Positions 17,895 to 26,155 of a DNA stretch of 39,498 nt are shown in pieces. The stretch is from contig PMSX01000185.1 of NCBI GenBank assembly GCA_003167495.1, forward strand, positions 1-39,498. Direction: 5' to 3'. The notes below the pieces were generated by a model. It saw only the letters and a program-made list of their open reading frames with translations, was not told where the DNA came from and searched no databases. Origin of the DNA: Bryobacterales bacterium (lineage in GTDB: Bacteria > Acidobacteriota > Terriglobia > Bryobacterales > Bryobacteraceae). The translations under genes and the position numbers were made by a program. Within the stretch, counting starts at the first letter, position 1. Each line of letters starts with the position of its first letter.

Positions 17895-18587
17895 GTGCGT
17901 CATTTCGAACAAGAATTAGAAAAGCTGAAATCCAAACTGCTGGAGATGAGCGCGCTTGTGGAGAGCGCCGTTTATCGCAGCGTGCAGGGCGTGGTTGAGA
18001 AGAATGAAGAACTTGCCCAGCAAGTGTTAAGGAACGAAGGCCGAATCAACGATCTCGAAATTGAGATTGACGAGCTGGCCATTAGCTTGCTCGCGCTACA
18101 GGCGCCGCTTGCCGCCGATTTGCGCCTTGTCACCGCAGCTATCAAGATCAATAACGACTTAGAGCGGATGGGCGACCTTTCCGTAAGCATTGCGCAGTGC
18201 GCCATGGCTTTAATGAAGGAGCCGGTGATCCGGCCCCTCATTGATATCCCGCATATCGCCGGCCTGGCACAGAGCATGGTGAGGAAGGCGCTCGATTCTT
18301 TTGTTAACCGCGACGCCGATTTAGCGCGCAGCGTTCTTGCTTCCGACGACGCGGTGGATAATATGCGTACCGCGAGTTATCACGAGCTCATTAGCTTCAT
18401 GGAAAACAACCCTAGCCAAATTGGCCAGGCACTCTATTTGCTTTCCGTGGTGCGTAATTTGGAGCGCATTGCCGATCATTCCACCAACATTGCAGAAGAT
18501 GTGCTTTTTCTAGTGAAGGGCATTGACGTGCGCCATCACAACGAAGACCGCACTCGCCGTGGCGACGAATTGGCGGAATCAGCTTAG
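17895..18587 (+). CDS. phoU: Phosphate-transport regulator PhoU
   Basis: A 230-residue all-helical protein with two PhoU repeats, each a three-helix bundle (about residues 15-100 and 115-205). Metal-binding residues occur in DLERMGDLSVSIA and in NLERIADHSTNIAEDVLFL. PhoU links the Pst transporter to PhoR and damps phosphate uptake and Pho signalling. It starts with GTG 31 bases after pstB. Its stop overlaps the convergent gatB gene by 9 bases. As the last gene of the operon it is normally followed by phoB, which is not found here. Confidence 0.95.
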   Translation: MRHFEQELEKLKSKLLEMSALVESAVYRSVQGVVEKNEELAQQVLRNEGRINDLEIEIDELAISLLALQAPLAADLRLVTAAIKINNDLERMGDLSVSIAQCAMALMKEPVIRPLIDIPHIAGLAQSMVRKALDSFVNRDADLARSVLASDDAVDNMRTASYHELISFMENNPSQIGQALYLLSVVRNLERIADHSTNIAEDVLFLVKGIDVRHHNEDRTRRGDELAESA

Positions 18588-20048
18588 CTTCTTCTTCAGA
18601 ACCTCATTCACCGCCGCCGGGTTCGCTTGGCCCCGGCTCGCTTTCATCACTTGCCCAACCAGGAAGCCCAACAGCGCGGTCTTGCCGCCTTTGTACTGTT
18701 CCACCTGTTTCGGGTTCGCGTCAATCACGTCATCGGCGATTTTTTCCAGCGCCCCGGTGTCGGAAATCTGCTTGAGCCCTTCGCGGTCCATGATGGCCGA
18801 GGGCGCATCGCCGGTCTCAAACATCTTTGGCAAAATCTCTTTCGCCAGTTTGCCCGAAAGCTCGCCTTTATTGATGAGCGCCACGAGATCGCCGAGATGG
18901 GCGGCGGAAATGGGCGAGTTTTCGATACCCTTACCCGCCGCGTTGAGCAACCCCACCAGGTCGCCCACCACCCAATTCGAAGTCGTACGGCCGTCGCCGC
19001 TCGCTTTAGCGGCGATCTCGAAGTAATCACCCGTGGCCCGCGTTAAGCTCAACACCTGTGCATCATATTCGCGCAGCCCATACTGGTTCACGAATCGGTC
19101 GCGGCGGTCGGCTGGCAATTCCGGCAAGCGCGTTTTCACTTCGCCGAGCCAGTGATCGCTCACCCGTAACGGCACCAAGTCCGGCTCGGGGAAATAGCGG
19201 TAATCGTGCGCATGCTCTTTGCTGCGCATCCCTACGGTCACGCCGCTGGCGGCATCATACAAGCGGCTTTCCTGGTCAATCGTGCCGCCACGTTCAACAA
19301 TTTCCACCTGCCGCTCAATTTCGTACTCGATAGCCTGCTTCACGAAGCGGAACGAATTGACGTTCTTTACTTCCACCTTCGTGCCGAACTCAGGCGCGCC
19401 TTTGAGGCGAACGGAAACATTGGCGTCGCAACGCAGCTGACCTTTCTCCATATCGCAATCGGAGACGCCGATGTATTGAATCACCTGCTTGATCTCTGTC
19501 AGATACGCGTAGGCTTCGTCCGCTGAGCGCATATCCGGTTCGCTCACGATTTCAATCAGCGGCGTGCCTGAGCGATTCAGATCTACATAGGTGTACTTGT
19601 CGGAGTCTTTGAACCCGTCGTGAATGCTCTTGCCGGCGTCGTCTTCCATGTGGACGCGCGTAACGCCAATCCGTTTCTTGCCGGACTCAGTGACGATGTC
19701 GAGATAACCGTGCTCGGCCAGCGGCTGGTCATACTGTGAGATCTGGTAACCCTTCGGCAGGTCGGGATAAAAGTAATTCTTGCGCGCGAACCGCGAAAAT
19801 GGATTGATTTGGCAATGCAGCGCGAGCGACGCGCTGATGGCGAGTTCCACGGCCTGCCGGCTGATGACCGGCAACGCCCCGGGTAATCCCAGACACACCG
19901 GGCAAACGTTCGTATTCGGCGGTGCCCCGAATTCCACCGGGCAGCTGCAAAAAATCTTTGTCTTTGTGCCGAGCTGCACGTGAACTTCGAGCCCGATCAC
20001 CGGCTCATATTTCGTCAGAATGCTCTCGGCGAGCGCACTTGCGGACAT
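18579..20048 (-). CDS. gatB: Aspartyl/glutamyl-tRNA(Asn/Gln) amidotransferase subunit B
   Basis: A 489-residue GatB, which activates misacylated Glu-tRNA(Gln) or Asp-tRNA(Asn) with ATP for amidation inside GatCAB. The cradle domain opens with EPVIGLEVHVQLGTKTKIF. The zinc site uses CSC and CPVCLGLPG cysteines, followed by NYFYPDLPKGYQISQYDQP. The helical and C-terminal YqeY-like tRNA-binding domains are complete. The start is at ATG 20048 (MSASALAES); 19 further codons up to 20105 are unlike the family. It stands alone without gatA or gatC, which is common in some lineages. The 3' end overlaps phoU by 9 bases. Confidence 0.95.
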   Translation of the reverse strand: MSASALAESILTKYEPVIGLEVHVQLGTKTKIFCSCPVEFGAPPNTNVCPVCLGLPGALPVISRQAVELAISASLALHCQINPFSRFARKNYFYPDLPKGYQISQYDQPLAEHGYLDIVTESGKKRIGVTRVHMEDDAGKSIHDGFKDSDKYTYVDLNRSGTPLIEIVSEPDMRSADEAYAYLTEIKQVIQYIGVSDCDMEKGQLRCDANVSVRLKGAPEFGTKVEVKNVNSFRFVKQAIEYEIERQVEIVERGGTIDQESRLYDAASGVTVGMRSKEHAHDYRYFPEPDLVPLRVSDHWLGEVKTRLPELPADRRDRFVNQYGLREYDAQVLSLTRATGDYFEIAAKASGDGRTTSNWVVGDLVGLLNAAGKGIENSPISAAHLGDLVALINKGELSGKLAKEILPKMFETGDAPSAIMDREGLKQISDTGALEKIADDVIDANPKQVEQYKGGKTALLGFLVGQVMKASRGQANPAAVNEVLKKKLS

Positions 20049-20438
20049 GTAATTGATTGTAGGGCAAGCGCCTGAGCCTAAGGTTCTTCCGTGGCAGGTT
20101 CCCAAAAGGGGTCAGACAGGTCAGACACCTTTTCCGCCACCGCCGCCGAGCGTGCGCTAGCCGAACTGCACGAGACGTACGGCGGTGGCCGCCCGTGCCT
20201 CGAAAACGTACCGCGTTGCCCGTGTGGCGAGATGACGCTGAAACGCGCGACTGCACGCGGCCACAGATGCGAGCCCTGACGGGGGACCGCGCCTAAGGGG
20301 GGTCGGTCGGTAAAGCGTGCGCCGCCGGGTCGTGGCAACGGCGGCCACCACCGCAACAGGCGTAAGGGAACCATCAAGAAGCACGATCCGCGATAGCTTC
20401 CCTCGTGGAGCGCTTATGGGGTCAGACACCTTTTCCGC
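20049..20438. mobile_element. Repeat-bounded non-coding insert, possible mobile element remnant
   Basis: A 390-base interval between gatB and the tannase gene. A 20-base direct repeat bounds most of it. It contains a GTG-initiated frame (20091-20279, 62 residues) that ends in a zinc-finger-like CPCGEMTLKRATARGHRC. The rest shows no protein-like frame I would trust. The terminal GGGGTCAGAC strings resemble those scattered near REP-type transposase elements in environmental genomes, as far as I recall. The element type is inference. Confidence 0.4.
20119..20138 (+). repeat. Direct repeat copy 1 (ggtcagacaccttttccgcc)
   Basis: Twenty bases identical to the copy at 20420-20439. It is preceded by a second partial unit (GGGGTCAGAC at 20108-20117), so this side carries a tandem of the repeat start. 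Confidence 0.85.
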
Positions 20439-20439
20439 C
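20420..20439 (+). repeat. Direct repeat copy 2
   Basis: Identical over 20 bases to 20119-20138, 301 bases apart. Its last base is the first base (end of stop) of the tannase gene, so the repeat abuts the 3' end of the pca operon. Confidence 0.85.
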
Positions 20440-21998
20440 TAACGCAACGCGCAAACAAAACTCTGGGCCCGCTTCATATCGCCAGTGCCATTGTATTTGG
20501 CCGCTTGCGGATACGGGCAAACGGGCCGCGTCATGTCGACGCCCTTTGCGGGATCGTCTTTCGTGTACTTTGTCGCGACGATGGCGGCGGGCGCCGAACC
20601 TTGCTCTACCCAATCCACCAAGGCAGTGAAGATATCGTGTTGCGCATCGCCAGCTTTCAGCACACCGAACTGCCCAAAGAAATTAGGCCCCGGACCACCT
20701 GAGCAGTGCTGCACGCCCGGCAACATGTAGAGCCGGGCAAAACCGTCCACTACGCTCTCGCCCATAGCCTTCTCCACAGTGTCGTAGTAATGAATCGCAT
20801 TCACCGGTGGAATCGCCGCGTCGGCCCATCCGTGGTAAAGAATCAGCTTTCCACCCCGCGCTTGAAAGGCTTTGAGATTTGGATCCGTCGAGTTGAGCGT
20901 GGCGGCCATCTTTGTGTCGGCGGCATCCAACGCAGCGGCCAAATTCGTCTGCTTGTATGTCCAAGAAGCCTCGTTGAAAACCATGTTGCGCTGAAACCCT
21001 GTGCTGAACAGCACACCAGCGGCCAAGCCCGCTTTCGATCCTGTAATCCAAGCCGACCAGCCACCGCCGCCATCTTCGCCGCCCGGCTCGTAACCTGGGT
21101 AAATCACGCCACCAGTGCTGTTGCGCGCGCCGTCATAGATCCGCTGCAACGAAGCGGCCTGCGGTCGAGTCAGGCAATTGTCTGTTTCCGCTCCTTTGCA
21201 AACAATCGTCGCAGGATCGAAATGGCATGACGTGGGATCACTCAAAATGCCGTCTTTCAATCCATCGGCAGCATCACACGCGGCTAGAACCGCGTTCGCA
21301 ATGGCCGGAATCTTCTCTTTCGGAATGTAGCTGGCGGAATCCTCCAGCATCTTTTTGCCGGACGCAAAAAAGTTTGCTACTAAGAGATGTGTCCAATAAT
21401 TCGCAGGCGCGCCAGCCAGAATGCCATCGTAGTCTTCCGGAAAACGCTGCGCCTCCATCAACGCCTGTCTTCCGCCGTTGGAACAACTTGAAAAGTAAGA
21501 GTGCTTCGGCGGATCGCCGTAAAACGCCTGAATCACGCCTTTAGCCTTCACTGTCATTTCGTGAATCGCTCGATAGCCGAAATCGGTAATCTTCTCGGGG
21601 TGACCTAGCGCCCAATCCGCGTCGATGCCATTGGCGCGATGCCCTGTGTCTGTCGAGGCAGTGGCGTAACCGTCGCGCAGGGCGGCCGCCATTTCGGAAT
21701 AATTAATCGAACCGGCAAAACCACCATTCCCCGTTCCCCGAAATTTGCCATTCCACTCAGCTTCCGGCAGCCACACTTCAAAATGAATTTCCGAATCGTT
21801 CGACGGTTTGATGATGCCGCCGACCCGGCAAAAGGCGGGCGTTTTGACCAGAAAGCTGCCAGGGCCGAGCATGGTTGTTGCAGCGGCGGACTCGGCGAAC
21901 TGGATCTCTGTGTTAGGCAATGAAAGGCTTTCTAACGAATGGCAAGGCGTTGCGGCGGCCATCGGCAGTGCGAGAAGCAGGAAGAGAATTAGTTTCAT
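20439..21998 (-). CDS. Tannase/feruloyl esterase family protein, secreted
   Basis: A 519-residue alpha/beta hydrolase of the tannase/feruloyl esterase family, expected to release gallic, ferulic or related acids from plant esters. A signal peptide covers about residues 1-16. The nucleophile region is SSCSNGGRQ (near 179-187), with the neighbouring cysteine that pairs with the one next to the catalytic histidine in GVQHCSGGPG. The aspartate is likely in GWADAAIPP. The C-terminal RPVCPYPQAAKYNGTGD block is characteristic. It is the last gene of the pca operon, three bases after DUF3237, so the esterase feeds phenolic acids toward protocatechuate breakdown (inference). Confidence 0.9.
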   Translation of the reverse strand: MKLILFLLLALPMAAATPCHSLESLSLPNTEIQFAESAAATTMLGPGSFLVKTPAFCRVGGIIKPSNDSEIHFEVWLPEAEWNGKFRGTGNGGFAGSINYSEMAAALRDGYATASTDTGHRANGIDADWALGHPEKITDFGYRAIHEMTVKAKGVIQAFYGDPPKHSYFSSCSNGGRQALMEAQRFPEDYDGILAGAPANYWTHLLVANFFASGKKMLEDSASYIPKEKIPAIANAVLAACDAADGLKDGILSDPTSCHFDPATIVCKGAETDNCLTRPQAASLQRIYDGARNSTGGVIYPGYEPGGEDGGGGWSAWITGSKAGLAAGVLFSTGFQRNMVFNEASWTYKQTNLAAALDAADTKMAATLNSTDPNLKAFQARGGKLILYHGWADAAIPPVNAIHYYDTVEKAMGESVVDGFARLYMLPGVQHCSGGPGPNFFGQFGVLKAGDAQHDIFTALVDWVEQGSAPAAIVATKYTKDDPAKGVDMTRPVCPYPQAAKYNGTGDMKRAQSFVCALR

Positions 21999-22001
21999 GG
22001 G

Positions 22002-22460
22002 TCAGCAGACTCTCCAGACTTTTATCACAACCAAGTTCGGCAAACGCATTCCCGACCCGATAAAGATCGAGCGCCGCAGCCATTGCAGCTCAGCCGCAGC
22101 AGTCTCAAACGCGGGCGTCGACCAGAAGTAATATTCGCTGCTGTCAACGTGCTCGCCCTTCAGTAACCTCGCCATTACAGGCGGTTCCGCGTAGCGAATG
22201 CCGTGGTTAGCGACGTAGATGGTTACGCCTGAATCGGTAACGAGCGTGTAGCGAGCGTCGAGCACGGCGACATTGTCTGAACGGATCAACTGCCAATCGG
22301 CGCCGCCGGGCTTAATGGTCCCGCGCAAAAGCGGCCCTTCAAATTCGCCGCCTAATATTTCAATGATGCGACGTTGGCCTTCCGCCAATTGACCGATTTC
22401 AACAGGTGCCGCGACCCGCACGCGCAACTCGGTTACCAACTCAAGGCGCGGTTGATCCAT
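22002..22460 (-). CDS. DUF3237 family protein
   Basis: A 152-residue protein of the DUF3237 family, function unknown. Visible hallmarks are LRVRVAAPVEIG near the start, GGEFEGPLLRGTIKPGGADWQLIRSD (split by typical turns) and the C-terminal WLRRSIFIGSGMR. ATG 22460 (MDQPRLELV) is chosen as the start; it overlaps pcaC by 20 bases. An upstream codon at 22526 adds 22 residues that are pcaC out of frame. It is embedded in the pca operon, so a part in aromatic acid metabolism is likely but unproven. Confidence 0.82.
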   Translation of the reverse strand: MDQPRLELVTELRVRVAAPVEIGQLAEGQRRIIEILGGEFEGPLLRGTIKPGGADWQLIRSDNVAVLDARYTLVTDSGVTIYVANHGIRYAEPPVMARLLKGEHVDSSEYYFWSTPAFETAAAELQWLRRSIFIGSGMRLPNLVVIKVWRVC

Positions 22461-22839
22461 TTTTGTCCAGCTCTGCAAACACCTCCGCCGCTGCGTGGAA
22501 AGCGGCGTTCGCTGCGGGCAAGCCACAATAAATCGCCGTTTGCAGCAGCACTTCTTTGATTTCGTCGCGTGTCACACCATTGTTGAAGGCTGCGCGCACG
22601 TGCATTTTGAATTCTTCGCTGCGATTCAGCGCCACCATCATTGCCAGCGTGAGCAAACTGCGCGTATGGCGAGGCAAACCTGGCCGCGCCCAAATCTCAC
22701 CCCACGCGTAGCGAGTAATGAGATCCTGAAACTCGCTGTTGAACCGGTTGATTTTGTCGAGGCTACGGTCCACGTGAGCATCACCCAATACCGCGCGACG
22801 TATCTTCAAGCCATTTTCATAAACGTCGCCTTGATCCAT
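22441..22839 (-). CDS. pcaC: 4-carboxymuconolactone decarboxylase
   Basis: A 132-residue enzyme of the AhpD-like fold that decarboxylates gamma-carboxymuconolactone to 3-oxoadipate enol-lactone. Conserved stretches are RRAVLGDAHVDRSL, WARPGLPRHTRSLLTLAMM, HVRAAFNNGVTRDEI and QTAIYCGLPAANAAFH. ATG 22839 overlaps the pcaD stop by one base; a TTG at 22842 is an alternative. The next gene, DUF3237, starts within its last 20 bases. Confidence 0.93.
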   Translation of the reverse strand: MDQGDVYENGLKIRRAVLGDAHVDRSLDKINRFNSEFQDLITRYAWGEIWARPGLPRHTRSLLTLAMMVALNRSEEFKMHVRAAFNNGVTRDEIKEVLLQTAIYCGLPAANAAFHAAAEVFAELDKNGSTAP

Positions 22840-23618
22840 CAAGCCCCCAGGAAGTAGCTAACGACATCGTTGAACGTGGCCGCCGCTTCAATGTTAGACA
22901 AATGCGCAGTGGGTAATTCCACGTAGCGCGCACCCTGAATGGCTCGCGCAATGGACTGACCCATCGCCGGCGGTGTCGATGGGTCATATGTGCCGGCAAT
23001 GACCATCGTGGTGGCCTTGATACCCGAGACGGTTTTAGTCTGATCCATGTCGCGAATGGCTGCGCAACATCCGGCATAACCTTCGACTGAGACCTCCAAG
23101 AATTTCGCTTCGATGCGTGCCAAGGTTTCGGGCTCCCTGCTACGAAAACTTTCGGTAAACCAACGTTCCATCACCGGTTTCACTACCGCCTTCATGCCGG
23201 ATTCCCGCACTGCGGCAATGCGTGTCTCCCAATTTTCGCGCGGCCCTAAGAGAGCCGAGGTGTTGCATAAGACGAGCTTCTTGATTAACTCAGGCTTGTA
23301 AGTGGCCAGCCACATGCCCACCATGCCGCCCAGCGACAATCCACAAAAGTGCGCCGAGTTTTCTCCAATATGTTCCAGTAGCAGGGCTACATCGTTCGCC
23401 ACGTCTTCGAGTGAGTACGGCGCTTTGGACGCGGTGGATTCGCCATGTCCGCGATTGTCGTAACGCAACACGCGATAGCGTTGAGAGAACTCGGCCGCCT
23501 GCGCGTCCCACATGCCAAGTTCCGCTCCTAACGAATTGGATAAGAGCAGCAGCGGAGCGCCAGCCGGCCCTTCCAACGTGTAATGAATGTTGTAATCCGG
23601 ACGCGATAGCGTGGGCAA
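22839..23618 (-). CDS. pcaD: 3-oxoadipate enol-lactonase
   Basis: A 259-residue alpha/beta hydrolase that opens 3-oxoadipate enol-lactone to 3-oxoadipate. The nucleophile elbow is GLSLGG (Ser near 94), the acid is in GTYDPSTPP, and the histidine is in TAHLSNIEA. The early block RYDNRGHGES is typical. It lies between pcaB (3 bases upstream) and pcaC, in the expected pathway order. Separate pcaC and pcaD genes, rather than a fused pcaL, are seen here. Confidence 0.93.
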   Translation of the reverse strand: MPTLSRPDYNIHYTLEGPAGAPLLLLSNSLGAELGMWDAQAAEFSQRYRVLRYDNRGHGESTASKAPYSLEDVANDVALLLEHIGENSAHFCGLSLGGMVGMWLATYKPELIKKLVLCNTSALLGPRENWETRIAAVRESGMKAVVKPVMERWFTESFRSREPETLARIEAKFLEVSVEGYAGCCAAIRDMDQTKTVSGIKATTMVIAGTYDPSTPPAMGQSIARAIQGARYVELPTAHLSNIEAAATFNDVVSYFLGA

Positions 23619-23621
23619 TGA

Positions 23622-24947
23622 TTACTCCTTAACGGTTTTAATGGTGCGCGTGATGAATTCGTTTGCCATACCGAGGTACAACAGCGGATCAAACAGCTTT
23701 ACAATAGCGCTATTCGGAAAGTGGGCGCGCACGGTGGCATCTTCGAGCAACACATCTCTTAAATGCCTGTTCTCTTTTGTGGCTTGATTGGACGCCTTTT
23801 GGAGCAATTCATGAGCCGTCTCTTTACCGAGACGCCCAGCGAGTAACATCGACGCGCTTTCAGCGTAAACCAATCCGCGCGTTGCTTCCAGGTTAGCGAG
23901 CATGCGACCCGCATTGATTTCTAAACCTTCCATCAGGGTCATCATATGATGCAATGCGCTGCCGGTTAGACGCACGATCTGCGGCAGTGTTTCCCACTCG
24001 GCTTGCCAACCGCCGAGTGCCCGCTCGTGTTCCTGCACCATGGCTGAAAGCATGGTGCTCACCAAGCCAGGCACCTGTATGGCTGCTGCCAGCACAGCCG
24101 CGCAGCTCACCGGATTGCGTTTATGCGGTAAAGATGAAGAGCCGCCCCGGCCAGGCGCCGCCGGCTCTGCTATTTCTGCCACTTCGCTTTGCGTCATGAG
24201 TGAAAGATCACGCGCGATCTTGCCCAACGTGCCCGCCAACAAGCCAAACAGCGTTGCCGCTTCCGCTACTCTGTCGCGTTCTGTATGCCACGGGATATCG
24301 GGCAAGGGGAGTTTCAACTCAGCGGCTAGCGCGGCGCTTACCTGCAATCCTTTGTCTCCGAGCGCTGCCAAAGAGCCAGCGGCGCCGCCGAATTGCAGCG
24401 CCAGAATGCGCGGACGGGCAGCGGACATACGTCCTTGCTGACGATTCAGCGCGTCCAACCAGCCTGCGAACTTCAAGCCCAAGGTAATCGGAATCGCCTG
24501 CTGCATCCAAGTGCGCGCTGCCATCGGTGTGGCGCGATGCGCATCGGCCAACTTCGCGAGAGTCGCACAAAGCGCCGCCAGGTCACCGTCTATTAAATCG
24601 AACGCTTCCCGAAGCTGCAACATCAGCCCCGTATCGATCACATCCTGGCTCGTGGCGCCCCAATGCACGTAGCGCGCCGCGTTCGCGTCGATCTCTTTTA
24701 CTTCCGCCGTCAGAAACTTCACCAGCGGAATCGCGGTGTTTCCGGCGTGAGCCGCTGCTTCTGCAATTTCCTGCGGATCGTACAACTCCGCTTTACAACA
24801 AAGTGCAATGGGTCCGGGGGTGGTTTTCGGTATGACTCCCGTGACAGCCTCAGCTCGCGCCAAAGCCGCTTCGAAATCGAGCATGCGCTGCAGGGTAGAG
24901 CGCTCAGCAAACAAATCGCTATATATCGAAGAAGACGGTTTCATCAT
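23622..24947 (-). CDS. pcaB: 3-carboxy-cis,cis-muconate cycloisomerase
   Basis: A 441-residue member of the fumarase/aspartase superfamily that lactonises beta-carboxymuconate to gamma-carboxymuconolactone. The superfamily signature is present as GSSSLPHKRNPVSC. HWGATSQDVIDTGLMLQLR and TPMAARTWMQQAIPIT are also typical. The start (ATGATG at 24947) overlaps the 3' end of pcaG by 29 bases. A C-terminal extension resembling the adenylosuccinate-lyase C domain is present. Confidence 0.94.
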   Translation of the reverse strand: MMKPSSSIYSDLFAERSTLQRMLDFEAALARAEAVTGVIPKTTPGPIALCCKAELYDPQEIAEAAAHAGNTAIPLVKFLTAEVKEIDANAARYVHWGATSQDVIDTGLMLQLREAFDLIDGDLAALCATLAKLADAHRATPMAARTWMQQAIPITLGLKFAGWLDALNRQQGRMSAARPRILALQFGGAAGSLAALGDKGLQVSAALAAELKLPLPDIPWHTERDRVAEAATLFGLLAGTLGKIARDLSLMTQSEVAEIAEPAAPGRGGSSSLPHKRNPVSCAAVLAAAIQVPGLVSTMLSAMVQEHERALGGWQAEWETLPQIVRLTGSALHHMMTLMEGLEINAGRMLANLEATRGLVYAESASMLLAGRLGKETAHELLQKASNQATKENRHLRDVLLEDATVRAHFPNSAIVKLFDPLLYLGMANEFITRTIKTVKE

Positions 24948-25455
24948 CGCCTTGCATCAGCACATCCCAGTGGAGCACACCGCTCTCCGTTTTCCTGGCG
25001 ATGATGGTCTCTCGCCGCGCTGCCGGCACCAGGCTCAAAATGGGGTCAGACGCGTTTGCCGGCTCGTCTGGAAAGTACATGCGCGTGGTCAAGTGTATTA
25101 AGAGCCCGCGCATGAATACCGATACTTCCAAATGCGGTGCTTGCGTGGTGCCGTGCGGGCCAGGTAAGGGTCCGGGCTTGATGCTGGTAAAGCGGAACGC
25201 GCCGTCTGAGTCCGTGGCCACTCGTCCGAAACCGCGGAACGCATCTTGTTCTTGCGGGTACTTGCCTACGGAATCTGCTTGCCAGATTTCAATCAGCGCG
25301 TCGGGAATCGGCTGGCGGTTCGCGTCCAGCACTCGCCCTTCGAGCGTGAAACGCGCACCTTGGACACCGGGAACGGCAAGATCGGAACGGAACAGAAGAC
25401 TGAGACCGATCGAAAAATAAGGGCCGACCGTTTGCGACGTAGTAGCAGGAATCAC
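24919..25455 (-). CDS. pcaG: Protocatechuate 3,4-dioxygenase alpha subunit
   Basis: A 178-residue subunit of the intradiol dioxygenase that cleaves protocatechuate between its hydroxyls. The alpha subunit is structural and lacks the full iron-ligand set. Family blocks are SQTVGPYFSIGL at the N-terminus, EIWQADSVGKYP, GFGRVATDSDGAFRF and a C-terminal VLHWDVLMQGDDETVFFDI. The GTG start at 25455 is decided by a strong GGAGGA six bases upstream. It overlaps the pcaH stop in a GTGA arrangement. A longer frame to 25542 would read through pcaH. Confidence 0.93.
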   Translation of the reverse strand: MIPATTSQTVGPYFSIGLSLLFRSDLAVPGVQGARFTLEGRVLDANRQPIPDALIEIWQADSVGKYPQEQDAFRGFGRVATDSDGAFRFTSIKPGPLPGPHGTTQAPHLEVSVFMRGLLIHLTTRMYFPDEPANASDPILSLVPAARRETIIARKTESGVLHWDVLMQGDDETVFFDI

Positions 25456-26150
25456 GATTCCTCCAGCGGAGTGGCGGTGCGTCCTCGCAGGATGATGTCG
25501 AAACGAAAACCGAGCGCCTGTTCGGGAATCGTTGTCTCCCAATCGAACGACGATATTAGCCGCTTGCGCGCTTCTTCATCGGCCGTGCAGTTATAAACCG
25601 GATCGAACGGCATCAGTGGATCGCCCGGGAAGTACATTTGCGTCACAATACGCGTGGCGAACGCGGGGCCGAAAAGTGAGAAGTGAATGTGTTGCGGACG
25701 CCAGGCGTTGTGATGGTTGCGCCACGGATACGCTCCCGGTTTGATAGTTACGAAACGGTAGCGACCTTCCTCGTCGGTCAACGTGTGACCAAAGCCGGGG
25801 AAGTTCGGATCGAGTGGCACGTTGTGTTGATCAATATTGTGCATGTAACGGCCGGCCGCATTCGCTTGCCACACTTCAACCAGAGTCCGCCGAACCGGAT
25901 GCCCGTCTTGATCCACAACTTTGCCGCTCACAATGATGCGCTCGCCCAACGGTTCGCCAGTGCCTTGCTTGGTGAGGTCGGAGCTGCTGCTGCCGAGATC
26001 TTCGAGGGTGAAGTGCGGGCCGGTGATTTCCGAGAGAGTGTGCGGAATGACGATAGGCGGATGCTTGGGGTGCCGCTCCTTGGAAGACACATAGGGCGGA
26101 TGGTTGTGAGACGGTTGAGTGCCGGTTTGATAGCGACGGTACGCGTTCAT
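25452..26150 (-). CDS. pcaH: Protocatechuate 3,4-dioxygenase beta subunit
   Basis: A 232-residue catalytic subunit. The Fe(III) ligands expected from the family are all present: Tyr102 in GRYMH, Tyr141 in GAYPWRN, and His154/His156 in RPQHIHF. The N-terminal PHTLSEITGPHF and the C-terminal QALGFRFDIILRGR are conserved. ATG 26150 (MNAYRRY) is chosen; it lies 5 bases after the pcaF stop. The frame can be extended to 26213 but that overlaps pcaF. It is coupled to pcaG by a 4-base overlap. Confidence 0.94.
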   Translation of the reverse strand: MNAYRRYQTGTQPSHNHPPYVSSKERHPKHPPIVIPHTLSEITGPHFTLEDLGSSSSDLTKQGTGEPLGERIIVSGKVVDQDGHPVRRTLVEVWQANAAGRYMHNIDQHNVPLDPNFPGFGHTLTDEEGRYRFVTIKPGAYPWRNHHNAWRPQHIHFSLFGPAFATRIVTQMYFPGDPLMPFDPVYNCTADEEARKRLISSFDWETTIPEQALGFRFDIILRGRTATPLEES

Positions 26151-26155
26151 GACGT

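Noticed and set aside
25033..25046. TGGGGTCAGAC string like the repeat at 20108 and 20420
   Set aside because: It lies inside pcaG, where the opposite strand encodes the conserved ANASDPILSLV block, so protein constraint explains it.
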